Positions 37,193-46,447 of a stretch of 64,000 nt of DNA are shown here, piece after piece; position 1 is the first letter of the stretch, and each line of letters begins with the position of its first letter. The position numbers and the translations under genes were made by a program. The notes under the pieces are model-generated. The model was not told the DNA's origin and made no database searches. It saw only the letters and a program-made list of their open reading frames with translations. The stretch comes from Candidatus Micrarchaeota archaeon CG10_big_fil_rev_8_21_14_0_10_45_29 (GTDB lineage: Archaea; Micrarchaeota; Micrarchaeia; Anstonellales; Anstonellaceae): contig PFCD01000005.1 in the NCBI GenBank assembly GCA_002778455.1, positions 1 to 64,000 of the forward strand, written 5' to 3'.

Positions 37193-38359
37193 GTGATTTT
37201 TATGCAAAAATGGATTTGGCAGCTTGCAATTGTGATGATTGCCGGAATTTTTCTTTTTGCGGCTTTTGACGCAATAAGCGCAGGTGCAAACAAGGAAGGA
37301 AAAACCGGGGCAGAGCCTTCCCAATACGGCTTGCCTCCAGCAAGCGCGGGGGCGGGGGGAAAAGATTCTGGCATGGATGAAAAAGAAAGCGAAGCCTTCA
37401 ACCCCAAATCGCTCATGTATCAAAAGGCTCCGGAGTTTGAGAGCTATGCCGGAGTAATAAACGACCAAAACGGAGACGATTTTCTCTCCTCCTCAGAGCT
37501 TAAGGGGAAAGTGGTGCTTGTCGACATCTGGACATATTCCTGCATAAACTGCATACGCACTCTTCCATATATTCAGGCATGGCATGAAAAATATGCCGAT
37601 AGCGGGCTTGTAATTGTAGGCGTGCACTCACCAGAATTTGAATTTGAAAAGAAAAGGGAAAATATTGAGGATGCCGCAAAGCGAAACAACCTCACCTATC
37701 CTACAATAATAGACAATGACAGAAAAATATGGAACGCTTTCAAAAATTCATATTGGCCGCGAAAATACTTGATAGACGCGGACGGATATATTCGCTATGA
37801 CCACATAGGGGAGGGGGGCTATGATGAAACCGAGAGGCAGATACAGTCCCTTCTAAAAGAGCTTAACCCTGATATAAAAAGCGAAATGGCAAACGTCAGC
37901 GCAGAAGGCGTGGATTTTTCGCAAATACAAACCCCTGAGCTTTATTTCGGCTCCTCTTTCAGAAGAGTGCCGCTTGGAAACCAAAAAGCCCCGATATTGG
38001 AATCAATTGCTCAAAATTATACTCTGCCCGGGTTGCTTGCGCCAAACATAATTTACCTTGAGGGGGAGTGGAAAAACAACGGGGAGACCATGGAGCTTGC
38101 CTCAAATGAGGGCGCAATAGAGATAAACTACGGCTCGCAATCCGTGCATCTTGTAGCAGAATCTGCACGTGGTTCAACCGCGTCCGCATTTCTGGGCGAA
38201 GAATTGCACATCGGCCCGGAGGCAAACGGGCAAGGTGAAATTGCAATAGGCGGCTCAAGGCTTTACCGCATCGTAAAAACCGATGAATACGCGCGCAACA
38301 GCCTTAAAATTAAAATAAAGGGCGCAGGCTTCAAAGCATATGCATTTACTTTCGGCTGA
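37193..38359 (+). CDS. TlpA/DipZ C-terminal-like thioredoxin-fold protein
   Basis: VDIWTYSCINCIRTLPYIQAWHEKYADSGLVIVGVHSPEFEFEK; C-terminal beta-rich domain as in DipZ; abuts ccdA. Confidence 0.88.
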   Translation: MIFMQKWIWQLAIVMIAGIFLFAAFDAISAGANKEGKTGAEPSQYGLPPASAGAGGKDSGMDEKESEAFNPKSLMYQKAPEFESYAGVINDQNGDDFLSSSELKGKVVLVDIWTYSCINCIRTLPYIQAWHEKYADSGLVIVGVHSPEFEFEKKRENIEDAAKRNNLTYPTIIDNDRKIWNAFKNSYWPRKYLIDADGYIRYDHIGEGGYDETERQIQSLLKELNPDIKSEMANVSAEGVDFSQIQTPELYFGSSFRRVPLGNQKAPILESIAQNYTLPGLLAPNIIYLEGEWKNNGETMELASNEGAIEINYGSQSVHLVAESARGSTASAFLGEELHIGPEANGQGEIAIGGSRLYRIVKTDEYARNSLKIKIKGAGFKAYAFTFG

Positions 38360-38465
38360 AATTTTTTAAACATGCGGAGCCAAGGATAAATGAGAATTCT
38401 CCCACTTCTGGCGCTGCAAGCATTTTTCGGAAAATTTAATAAACTCCGCCCAAGTGTAGTTGTAT

Positions 38466-39149
38466 ATGGCAACTCCGGCTCAGCTGCTCGCATCAATTCT
38501 TCTTCCTCTTCAGCAGGCGGCAAATTCAATGGACCCTCTGGAGATGCGCGCACTCATCACAATCTGCGCAATAACGCTTTATGCAATATTTGCAGGAAGC
38601 TTTTACGAAACCCTCTCAAAGCGCGCGATATTTCGCCTTCAGATGCCAAAGCCCCTGCTTTTCGGGCAGGAGGACATACACATTGGCCTGCGTGACATTA
38701 TTGTATTCATATTCGAATACACCATAATATTTCCGTTAATAACTCTCATCTGGGTGTCTGCGCTCACAATATTTTTGCTTGCTCTCTCAAGCGCCCCTGT
38801 GGCGGATGTGGCAATCCTTTCCCTGTCCATAGTTGCCGCAACGCGAATATGCGCGTATTATGACGAGCAGATCGCGGTGGATGTCGCAAAGCTTCTCCCC
38901 ATAGCGCTTCTGGCGCTTGTTGTGGCAGACCCCGGCTCCCTCTCGCAAAACATAATAATCGAGCGCAGCAGCGAACTTCTTGCAAGCGCAAACCGCTTTT
39001 TCACCGTATTTGCGTTTCTCATAGCGATGGAATGGTCCCTGCGGCTTCTTCTTGAGGCAAAATACATAATTTTCGGCAAGCCGGAGAGCGATGACAGCGA
39101 GCTTGACAAGCTTCTTGCCCACTATTCTCCAAAAAAGAAAAAGAAATAA
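38466..39149 (+). CDS. Hypothetical polytopic membrane protein
   Basis: Multiple hydrophobic helices, Lys-rich C-terminus. Confidence 0.5.
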   Translation: MATPAQLLASILLPLQQAANSMDPLEMRALITICAITLYAIFAGSFYETLSKRAIFRLQMPKPLLFGQEDIHIGLRDIIVFIFEYTIIFPLITLIWVSALTIFLLALSSAPVADVAILSLSIVAATRICAYYDEQIAVDVAKLLPIALLALVVADPGSLSQNIIIERSSELLASANRFFTVFAFLIAMEWSLRLLLEAKYIIFGKPESDDSELDKLLAHYSPKKKKK

Positions 39150-39180
39150 AATTAAATACTTCCCATGCGCCCTCACTTAT

Positions 39181-40338
39181 ATGCAACCGGGGAAAAATGA
39201 AAGCGATTTGTGCATGCTGGCCGCAGCCGGCTCAATTCTTATCCTTATTATGGCAACCGCGTTTTTCCTTCTATACACCTATGACACGCAAAACAAGAAT
39301 GATGCAAGCATTTCTGCCCTTAACTCCGCCCTCGAGAAAACAACAAACCAGCTGAATATTTTGCAGGCGAATTACAATTCCCTCTCGCAAAAGCTTTTGC
39401 AGCGGGAGGCTCAGCTTGAAAAAACACAGGAAGAGCTCTCAGGCGCATTGCAAACGCTCAATTCCACAAAAAGCGAGCTGAATAAAACAAAGGCTGCCCT
39501 CGCGCAGGCAAACTCCGAATTAAACGGCACAATGCAAAAAATACAAAATGCAAAAAAAGAAATAGAATCCCTCGGGGAGAGCGTAAATTCCTCTATGCAA
39601 TGGTTTAGCGACAACTCGCGCCTGCCGCAAAATTATTCATGGGGTGTGGATATTTTCCTCGAGAGGATAGGAACCGACTGCATATGGGAGGGGGAGCTAA
39701 ACCTTGCATGCATAAATTATTTGACAGACAGGACTGTAGTCAAACTTGATTATGCCTCAGACATTGAGGCAGACCATCTGCAGTCAATAAAGCAGACTCT
39801 TAAGAAAAAAACCGGCGACTGCGAGGATTACGCGCTTTTCTTCAAGGCGATATTAAACTCTCTAAAAGATTCTGGAAAAAAAGAAAAAATAAAGGCATGG
39901 GCGCCGGTTAATGCTAATTCCGAGTTTCGCGTCTGGCCAAAAGGAGACGACACCGCCACTTATCTTTATTATCCCAACGCCGGAAAAGCCATTTTAGCAG
40001 AGCTTGATAGCACATATCCCTATGTCATCTGCTATTCAACCAGCCAGACAAGCGGGCATTGCACAATTGCACTAAGCCCAAATAAAATAAATTCTTCTTC
40101 GCAGATTTACTTAATTGAAAACTCAACAGTGTTCGAGCCGCAGAACGGAAGGTTTCTTGGAAAAATTGCGCAGCAATTCCACATCTGCTCTACCGACGAG
40201 AATAACTGCTACATGTCATCAAACAACATTGTTGTAATAATTTCCGATGATGACATTTACAGAATTTCCGGATCAAAATGGGAATCGTATTCCGATTATT
40301 TGCAAAAATTATCGCAAATTGGCGCAGAAATGGGCTAA
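39181..40338 (+). CDS. Membrane-anchored coiled-coil protein with transglutaminase-like domain
   Basis: N-terminal TM, coiled coil, KTGDCEDYALFFKAIL (Cys) and SGHCTIALS (His) motifs. Confidence 0.65.
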   Translation: MQPGKNESDLCMLAAAGSILILIMATAFFLLYTYDTQNKNDASISALNSALEKTTNQLNILQANYNSLSQKLLQREAQLEKTQEELSGALQTLNSTKSELNKTKAALAQANSELNGTMQKIQNAKKEIESLGESVNSSMQWFSDNSRLPQNYSWGVDIFLERIGTDCIWEGELNLACINYLTDRTVVKLDYASDIEADHLQSIKQTLKKKTGDCEDYALFFKAILNSLKDSGKKEKIKAWAPVNANSEFRVWPKGDDTATYLYYPNAGKAILAELDSTYPYVICYSTSQTSGHCTIALSPNKINSSSQIYLIENSTVFEPQNGRFLGKIAQQFHICSTDENNCYMSSNNIVVIISDDDIYRISGSKWESYSDYLQKLSQIGAEMG

Positions 40339-40410
40339 AAGAGGCAAAACTCACAAAAGGTTTTTATATGTCACGTGTTTTTTCAATTATGAAAAGTTGA
40401 GGTGGTTTGT

Positions 40411-40500
40411 TTGGTAGCAAAAAAGAAAGGAAAGAAAGTAAAGAAGAAAGGCAAGAAAAGAACCGTGAAGAAGAAGGCAAAGAAGAAAAAAAGGAGATAG
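40411..40500 (+). CDS. Tiny Lys-rich protein (29 aa), not in supplied ORF track
   Basis: TTG GTA GCA AAA... translates to MVAKKKGKKVKKKGKKRTVKKKAKKKKRR*; SD-like gaggtg upstream, TATA tttttatatg at about 40360. Confidence 0.45.
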   Translation: MVAKKKGKKVKKKGKKRTVKKKAKKKKRR

Positions 40501-40629
40501 GTGGATTCTTTGAAGAAATCAGGTAACGCCAAGCGTTCAATGTCCCGAAAAAAAACGGCAAAGGCACTCGCCAAAGCCAAAAAATCAAGGGGGAAGGCGC
40601 AATCACGGCGTTGCCGATCCACAAATTAG
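40501..40629 (+). CDS. Tiny basic protein (42 aa) abutting the previous one, not in supplied ORF track
   Basis: GTG start immediately after TAG, with AGGAGA just upstream; MDSLKKSGNAKRSMSRKKTAKALAKAKKSRGKAQSRRCRSTN*. Confidence 0.4.
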   Translation: MDSLKKSGNAKRSMSRKKTAKALAKAKKSRGKAQSRRCRSTN

Positions 40630-40672
40630 TATTTTTTCCTTTTGTTCTTCTTCTTATTTTTTTATTTTCCCC

Positions 40673-42925
40673 TTAATTTAAAATCTTCTCAATCGCTTTC
40701 TGCGCAAGCCTTGCCGCCCCATCCTTGTCAAGATGCATATTGCTGTTTCCGCATTGGGGGCTAAAAATGCATTTGGGGCACCCCTCCTTGCATCCGCATT
40801 TTCTCAGGCGCTCAAGCGACATCTTTACAACCTGCGCATACCTTGGCATTATTATTTGCGCAAGCCCGCTTCCGCCTTCGCTTCCCTCATAATAAAATAT
40901 TCTCCCCGAAGGGTATGATATCCCCCCTATCTCGGAAGGGTCTGACCCGCTTATTGCAGGCATCATGGATATGCTCACATGCTCAAGCGCATGAAGCGCA
41001 TCGGCAAATTCCCCGCCGCAGGCAAATTCATCCCAATCCGCCCAAAAAGCCATTGTATCAAACTCGTGCACAAGCGGCTCATCAATTTCTTTTTTGTATA
41101 TCACTTCGCCGGTATAAGAGTCCTTTAGCATATACCCGTAAACCTCGTTGGTGATATGCACCTCTCCCATATGCAATTTTACATCTCCCATTTTTCCCTC
41201 CCCGTGCATTTTCAGCACCTCTGCCCCCTTTCTTCTGAGCGCCTGCGTATAATACTGCGAATCATCCTCAATTCTTCTCACTTTCGCAACCCCCTCTTGC
41301 GCATCAATTCCAAGGGAGGAGTATCTTTTCCCCCCAAGCAAATATATTGCACCCGCATAAAGTTCGCCTATTGCTATGGAAAATTCCCGCTCCCCCAAAA
41401 CTTTCCCTCCCTTCGCATCAATTATGCGTATGCTTCTTCCCGCTCCGCGCAGGCTCATCTTTCTTGCAAATATTGTTCCCTCTCGCGTGGGCATAAATAC
41501 TCCCGAGAATTCGCGAAGCAGCCCCTCTTCCACAAGCTTTTTGCAGATTTTCAAATCATTTTTCCCAATCTCTTCCTGCTCAAGCGCAAAATCCCGCGCA
41601 GCGCACAGAAGATGAACCCTTCGTATATATTCATTGTCTTTGTTGGCATAGCAGCTCTCCGCTTCCCCTTCAAGGTAATTTTTAGGGTTTTGCGCATAAT
41701 ATGCATCAAGCGCATTGTTTTTTGCAACAAGAATGGCATAAGCATCCTGCCCTTTTCTCCCAACCCTTCCAATTCTCTGCCTCATGCGCGTAACCGTGCC
41801 CGCAAATCCGCACATTATTGCGCAATCCGCATCCCCGACATCCATCCCAAGCTCCAGCGCGCTTGTAGCCGCCATTGTCCTTATCCTTCCGCTGCGAAAT
41901 CCTGCCTCAATATCCCGCCTCTCCTCCGCCGGCAGGCCGGAGCGGTATACTGCCAATTCCATATCCATATTCTGCGCAACCAAGGCAAGCCTCTCCGCAA
42001 CGTTGTGCGAATTTGCAAAAATAATCGTCTTTTTCCCGATTTGCTTTGCCGCCTTTAAGCTTATCCCGACAATTCCTCCCTCCCCTTCCTCCAAAACCGC
42101 GTGCATAACTTTTCCGGTCGGCGCACTCTCCCCCTTCACAACATGAAATTCCTCTCCGCATATTTTTTGCGCAAATTCATGCGCATTAAAAACCGTTGCG
42201 CTTGATGCGATAAACCGCACCTCATTCCCCATCAACCCGCCTTTTTTTATCTTTTTCAAGCCCGCCCCCCTCTCATCAAGCTCAACCCCTGCCCCAACTT
42301 CAAGAAGGCTTTTTTGCGCCCTGTCTTTTTTCTTTGCAGCTCTTTTGCTGTTTTTGAGCACCCGCTTCATTCTCCACATTAAATTTGCCACATGGCTTCC
42401 AAGGTTTCCCGAATAAGCGTGTATTTCATCAACCACAACGTATTTTAGCCTGGAAAAAAAATCCTCCCACAGGCGGCTGTGGCAAAGCATGAAGTGAAGC
42501 ATGTCAACATTTGTGATTATCACATGCGGCATGTCTGCCCTTATTCTCGCCCTCTTTGAAGCGGGAGTGTCCCCGTCATATACTTCAGAGCGCACTCCAA
42601 GCATTGAAAATTCTCGAATTCTTGCCCACTGGTCGCGCGAGAGCGCCTTTGTAGGAAAAAGAAGAAGCGAGCATTTTCCCTGCAACGCCGCCTCAACAAC
42701 AGGCACCATGTAGCATTCGGTTTTGCCGGAAGCAGTAGGCGCCATAAGCACAATATTTTTCCCCTCCCTCACCTTTCTTATCGCTTCCGCCTGATGCAAA
42801 TACAATTTCTTTATCCCCCTTCCCTTCAGCACTTCATGCAGCGCACCTCTCACCTCAAAATTCTCCTCATATTTTGCGGTGCGCGCCTTTTGCACAACCC
42901 ATTTTGCGCCAAATTCCTCAAGCAT
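40673..42925 (-). CDS. DEAD/DEAH helicase of MrfA/YprA type (C-terminal 4-Cys DUF1998-like)
   Basis: MAPTASGKTECY, VVDEIHAY, SATVFNAHE, RMRQRIGRVGRKGQ, CGCKEGCPKCIFSPQCGNSN. Confidence 0.88.
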   Translation of the reverse strand: MLEEFGAKWVVQKARTAKYEENFEVRGALHEVLKGRGIKKLYLHQAEAIRKVREGKNIVLMAPTASGKTECYMVPVVEAALQGKCSLLLFPTKALSRDQWARIREFSMLGVRSEVYDGDTPASKRARIRADMPHVIITNVDMLHFMLCHSRLWEDFFSRLKYVVVDEIHAYSGNLGSHVANLMWRMKRVLKNSKRAAKKKDRAQKSLLEVGAGVELDERGAGLKKIKKGGLMGNEVRFIASSATVFNAHEFAQKICGEEFHVVKGESAPTGKVMHAVLEEGEGGIVGISLKAAKQIGKKTIIFANSHNVAERLALVAQNMDMELAVYRSGLPAEERRDIEAGFRSGRIRTMAATSALELGMDVGDADCAIMCGFAGTVTRMRQRIGRVGRKGQDAYAILVAKNNALDAYYAQNPKNYLEGEAESCYANKDNEYIRRVHLLCAARDFALEQEEIGKNDLKICKKLVEEGLLREFSGVFMPTREGTIFARKMSLRGAGRSIRIIDAKGGKVLGEREFSIAIGELYAGAIYLLGGKRYSSLGIDAQEGVAKVRRIEDDSQYYTQALRRKGAEVLKMHGEGKMGDVKLHMGEVHITNEVYGYMLKDSYTGEVIYKKEIDEPLVHEFDTMAFWADWDEFACGGEFADALHALEHVSISMMPAISGSDPSEIGGISYPSGRIFYYEGSEGGSGLAQIIMPRYAQVVKMSLERLRKCGCKEGCPKCIFSPQCGNSNMHLDKDGAARLAQKAIEKILN

Positions 42926-42982
42926 AAAAAATCCACTTTCCTCAAAATTAAATAGGGGTGGCAGGGTGGTTTTCCGCCAAAA

Positions 42983-44731
42983 TTAATTTGAAATATAAAT
43001 AAACCGCAAAACATCCCCACTCTTATCAAGGGTTACAAAGCCGAACCTCTCAAACTGGCAAGCCTGCCCCTCGGCCATCTTTGCACACTCTCTCTCGCAC
43101 CATCCCCAGATTTCCTGCAAAGAATTCTCATTATATTTTCCATCAATTAGCAAATCCCCGCCCTTTAGCACTTTGGCAGGAATTTTTGCAACATCGCTTA
43201 CCCATTGCACCTTTTTCTCAACTTTTCCCTCATCAGAGGCAAAATTGCACAAGAGGGTGCGCACCGCCCCTTCCTCCCCGCTCGGAAGTATTCCGCGAGC
43301 CTCCTCTTTTGATACCAGCTTTAAATTGCACCAGTCTTTTAGCCTGAAAACTTCCCCCTCCTGCAAAGCATCCGCGTCCGAGCCGCTTATGTAAGCAACA
43401 CTTGAGGTCTGCACAGCCCTTTTTCCCAGCCCGTCGTTTTGCGGATGGTTTTTTATCTCAATTTCCCCCGCACTCACTCCATCTATTTTTATTCTTGCCG
43501 GCTCTGCTACAAAAAACCGCCTTGGCGCATCAGCATCAATTAATTTTCTGTTCTCTGAGAGCAATTTTTCCCATCCCGGCTCGCTCTCCACCTTGCTCAA
43601 GCCAAATGACAAAACAAATTTTCTTATGGCTTCGGGCAATATTCCCCTCCTTCGCAAGGCGCTCAGGGTAGGCAGGCGCGGGTCATCATATCCGCTCACT
43701 TTCCCCTCCTCGATAAGCGGGCGTATGAGCCTTTTTGAGACCGGCGCTCCCTTTATCGCAAGGCGGGAGAATGAAATCAATTTCGGCTCCCTCATCTCAA
43801 GAATTTTTAAAATTTCAAAATAAAGCTTATCTCTCAATTCATATTCCTTTGAGCGCATGGCATGGCTCACTCCCTCAAGAGAATCAAGTATAGGCGCCGC
43901 AAAATCATATGATGGCCAGCATGAATATTTCCTCCCCTGCCTGAAATGCTCCCCTGCCACAATCCTAAACAAAGTGGGGTCCCGCATCACGGTGTTCTCA
44001 TCTTTCATATCTCCCTTAAAGCGCAATATCGCCCCCCCTTCTTCAATATCCCCGCCGCGCATTTTTGAAAAATCAGCCCCGTTCTCCCCAACATCCTTGG
44101 CGGCGCAAACGCATCTTTCCCCGCTCTCGCGCCCTGCCTTTATTTTTTCAGGGGCGCAGGTGCACACATACGCTTTTCCAAGCATTATCATCTCATTTGC
44201 CAATTTATAAAATTCATCCATATAATCAGAAGAATAAGTCACCTGCCCTTTCCACTTCACGCCAAGCCATTTCAAATCCTCCATTATGGCATCAACAAAT
44301 TTTTGTGAAGATTTTGCAGGGTTTGTCTCATCAAAGCGCAGACGCATATGCCCTTTGTGCGCATTTGCCCCCTCATAATTTAAAAATACGGCTTTTGCAT
44401 GCCCTATATGCAAATACCCCGAAGGCTCGGGGGGGAAGCGGGTAACAACTTTTCCCTCAACCGCATCCGGCAAACTTATTCCCTTCTCTTCCTCTTTTTG
44501 CTTCTCCTCATAAGTAAATTCAAGCATCTCTTTTTCAATCTCCTTCTTTTCCAACGAGTTTACTCTCTCGCACTCCTCTCTTGCCATTTGCATAAGCCCT
44601 TTGGCATTCTTCCTCTCTTCAGGAAAAGCCGCAATTGCCCTTCCCATCACTTTGCCCGCATCCGCCTTGCCATAATCATGCGCGTTTTTTAGCGCCCATT
44701 TTTTTATCGTCTCTTCAATTTCTTTTTCCAT
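42983..44731 (-). CDS. gltX: Glutamyl-tRNA synthetase (archaeal type)
   Basis: RFPPEPSGYLHIGHAKAVFLNYEGANAHKGHMRLRFDETNP, VSKRLIRPLIEEGKVSGYDDPRLPTL. Confidence 0.93.
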   Translation of the reverse strand: MEKEIEETIKKWALKNAHDYGKADAGKVMGRAIAAFPEERKNAKGLMQMAREECERVNSLEKKEIEKEMLEFTYEEKQKEEEKGISLPDAVEGKVVTRFPPEPSGYLHIGHAKAVFLNYEGANAHKGHMRLRFDETNPAKSSQKFVDAIMEDLKWLGVKWKGQVTYSSDYMDEFYKLANEMIMLGKAYVCTCAPEKIKAGRESGERCVCAAKDVGENGADFSKMRGGDIEEGGAILRFKGDMKDENTVMRDPTLFRIVAGEHFRQGRKYSCWPSYDFAAPILDSLEGVSHAMRSKEYELRDKLYFEILKILEMREPKLISFSRLAIKGAPVSKRLIRPLIEEGKVSGYDDPRLPTLSALRRRGILPEAIRKFVLSFGLSKVESEPGWEKLLSENRKLIDADAPRRFFVAEPARIKIDGVSAGEIEIKNHPQNDGLGKRAVQTSSVAYISGSDADALQEGEVFRLKDWCNLKLVSKEEARGILPSGEEGAVRTLLCNFASDEGKVEKKVQWVSDVAKIPAKVLKGGDLLIDGKYNENSLQEIWGWCERECAKMAEGQACQFERFGFVTLDKSGDVLRFIYISN

Positions 44732-44808
44732 AAAACCAACTTTCCTATCTGATGCAAGGGGCGCTATCCCAGCCCCTCATTCTGCTCTCCTGCCCCTCTT
44801 CCAAGCGT

Positions 44809-45063
44809 TTACTCATAAATTTGCGTCCCTTCGCTAAAGTCCGAATATTTTTCCATTTCATCTGCCAACTGCGCCTCATCCATATTGTTTATTTTGGTGC
44901 AAACCTCGCGCGCCATGGCAATTATTTTCTTGCGCTCCTCGCGGGGGATAGAGAGCTCTTGCATCACCCTGTCCGCAACTTTTGCAGGTATTGCAAGCTT
45001 CACCTCTGCAGTCATTTTCAGCGCCCATTTCCTGATGCATGCAATTACAACATCCTCATCCAT
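44809..45063 (-). CDS. Stand-alone paralogue of the GluRS N-terminal domain
   Basis: 84 aa; KWALK...P.EERK....MAREVC.KIN...EAQLADEME aligns with GluRS residues 1-75 (KWALK...PEERK....MAREECERVNSLEKKEIEKEML). Confidence 0.75.
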   Translation of the reverse strand: MDEDVVIACIRKWALKMTAEVKLAIPAKVADRVMQELSIPREERKKIIAMAREVCTKINNMDEAQLADEMEKYSDFSEGTQIYE

Positions 45064-45071
45064 AAAACCAA

Positions 45072-46154
45072 CTACAAATAATGGGTGGGGTTTTTTTTAT
45101 TTTTCTTCTTCTCCTCAACGCTTCTTTGCGCAAAGCCTGCCGGGTCAATGCCGCGCAACCTTAGAATTTGCGCCGTTCTTCCCATAACAAGCGCAGGCGC
45201 TCGGGAGAGCTCATCCAAATCCTTTGCCCCGCACAAAAACATCGCGGTTTTAAGCTGGTTTTTCCATTTCTCCACGTTTTCGCGCGCCTTCTCAGCACGC
45301 AAAAACGGCATGGCGGCAGCGCCCATTTTTGCCCCAAGGCATATTCCTTTTGCAACATCGATTCCGCTTCTCAATCCTCCAGATGCAATGCAGTTCCCAA
45401 GAGGGGAAATTTCGGCAATAGCCGCAGAGGACAAATAGCCCCACTCCTCAAACCCTTCCACTCTTCCCCCTCTCTTATATTCAACCTTGCTCCAGGAAGA
45501 GCCGCCGGCGCCGGAGGATTCAACATATTTTGCGCCTGCCTCAAATAATTTTTGAGCAACCCCTGCATGAATTCCTGCGCCTGTCTCTTTTAAAATTACA
45601 GGTTTTCCCATTTTTTTGCAAACATTTGAAATATTTGAAAACACACCTGCAAAATCTCTCTCCCCTTCCCCCTGCACGCACTCTTGCAAGGCATTAAGAT
45701 GCACCGCAAGCGCGTCCGCGCCTATTTCATCAAGCATTTCCCTTAATTTTTTTGCATCATATTGCCCAAGCTGCGCCGCCCCGACATTTGCAATAATGGG
45801 GATATCAGGGGCAATATCCCTTAATTTGTAATATTTGCTTTTTTCCTTATCCTCAAGCATCGGGCGAGAGGAGCCAAGCTGCAATGCAATATTTTCCTCC
45901 TGCGCGGCTTTTGCAAGCTTTTTGTTTATCTCATGCCCGCGCGAAGTTCCGCCCGTCATGGCAGAGAAAATAAATGGGGCATCCAAGGTTTTTCCCAAAA
46001 ACTTTATTTGAGTATTTACCTCATCCATATTTATTTCAGGCAATGCATTGTGCAAAAGCTCAATATCCTCAAAGCCGGCGCCACTCTTATATTGCACATC
46101 TTCCTCAAGGCATATGTCAATATGGGCATCTTTTCTTTTGTCTATCTTTTCCAT
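45072..46154 (-). CDS. fni: Isopentenyl-diphosphate delta-isomerase type 2
   Basis: MEKIDKRKDAHIDICLEEDVQYKS, FIFSAMTGGTSRGHEINKKLAKAAQEENIALQLGSSRPML, IASGGLRSGIDVAKGICLGA. Confidence 0.93.
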   Translation of the reverse strand: MEKIDKRKDAHIDICLEEDVQYKSGAGFEDIELLHNALPEINMDEVNTQIKFLGKTLDAPFIFSAMTGGTSRGHEINKKLAKAAQEENIALQLGSSRPMLEDKEKSKYYKLRDIAPDIPIIANVGAAQLGQYDAKKLREMLDEIGADALAVHLNALQECVQGEGERDFAGVFSNISNVCKKMGKPVILKETGAGIHAGVAQKLFEAGAKYVESSGAGGSSWSKVEYKRGGRVEGFEEWGYLSSAAIAEISPLGNCIASGGLRSGIDVAKGICLGAKMGAAAMPFLRAEKARENVEKWKNQLKTAMFLCGAKDLDELSRAPALVMGRTAQILRLRGIDPAGFAQRSVEEKKKNKKNPTHYL

Positions 46155-46319
46155 CAGCTTTGCCTCCTCATTTCATTCGTAGTCAAAGTCTCGCCAACCG
46201 ACGATTCGGTTGCCGATCAGCTTTGCCTCCTCATTTCATTCGTAGTCAAAGTCTCGCCAACCGACGATTCGGTTGCCGATCAGCTTTGCCTCCTCATTCT
46301 TTATAGTCAAAGTCTGGCA
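46155..46319 (-). repeat. 63-bp tandem repeat (2 full copies plus partial) upstream of fni
   Basis: Copies 46155-46217 and 46218-46280 identical; partial third from 46281; each holds CAACCGA-CGAT-TCGGTTG hairpin and minus-strand ATGAGGAGGCAAAGCTG. Confidence 0.9.
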
Positions 46320-46447
46320 AAAATGCATTCTGCATTTTTTCCATACCCTCAATTTGGCATTTTCAGTTTAAAAAGAGTGCTATGCCGTCAATAAGCGAAA
46401 AAGGAAAAAACTCTATTCTCCTCACCAAACCGGATTTTTTCCTTATT

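Noticed and set aside
41156-42058. 300-aa + strand ORF opposite the helicase
   Set aside because: Antisense to a well supported helicase; no recognisable motif.
40673-42925. Defence-island helicase
   Set aside because: MrfA/YprA-type repair helicases are widespread; neighbours (transglutaminase-like, GluRS) are not defence genes.
45933-46394. 153-aa ORF with 21-aa repeats (LCLLISFVVKVSPTDDSVADQ)
   Set aside because: The repeat is the 63-bp fni leader duplication read on the opposite strand.
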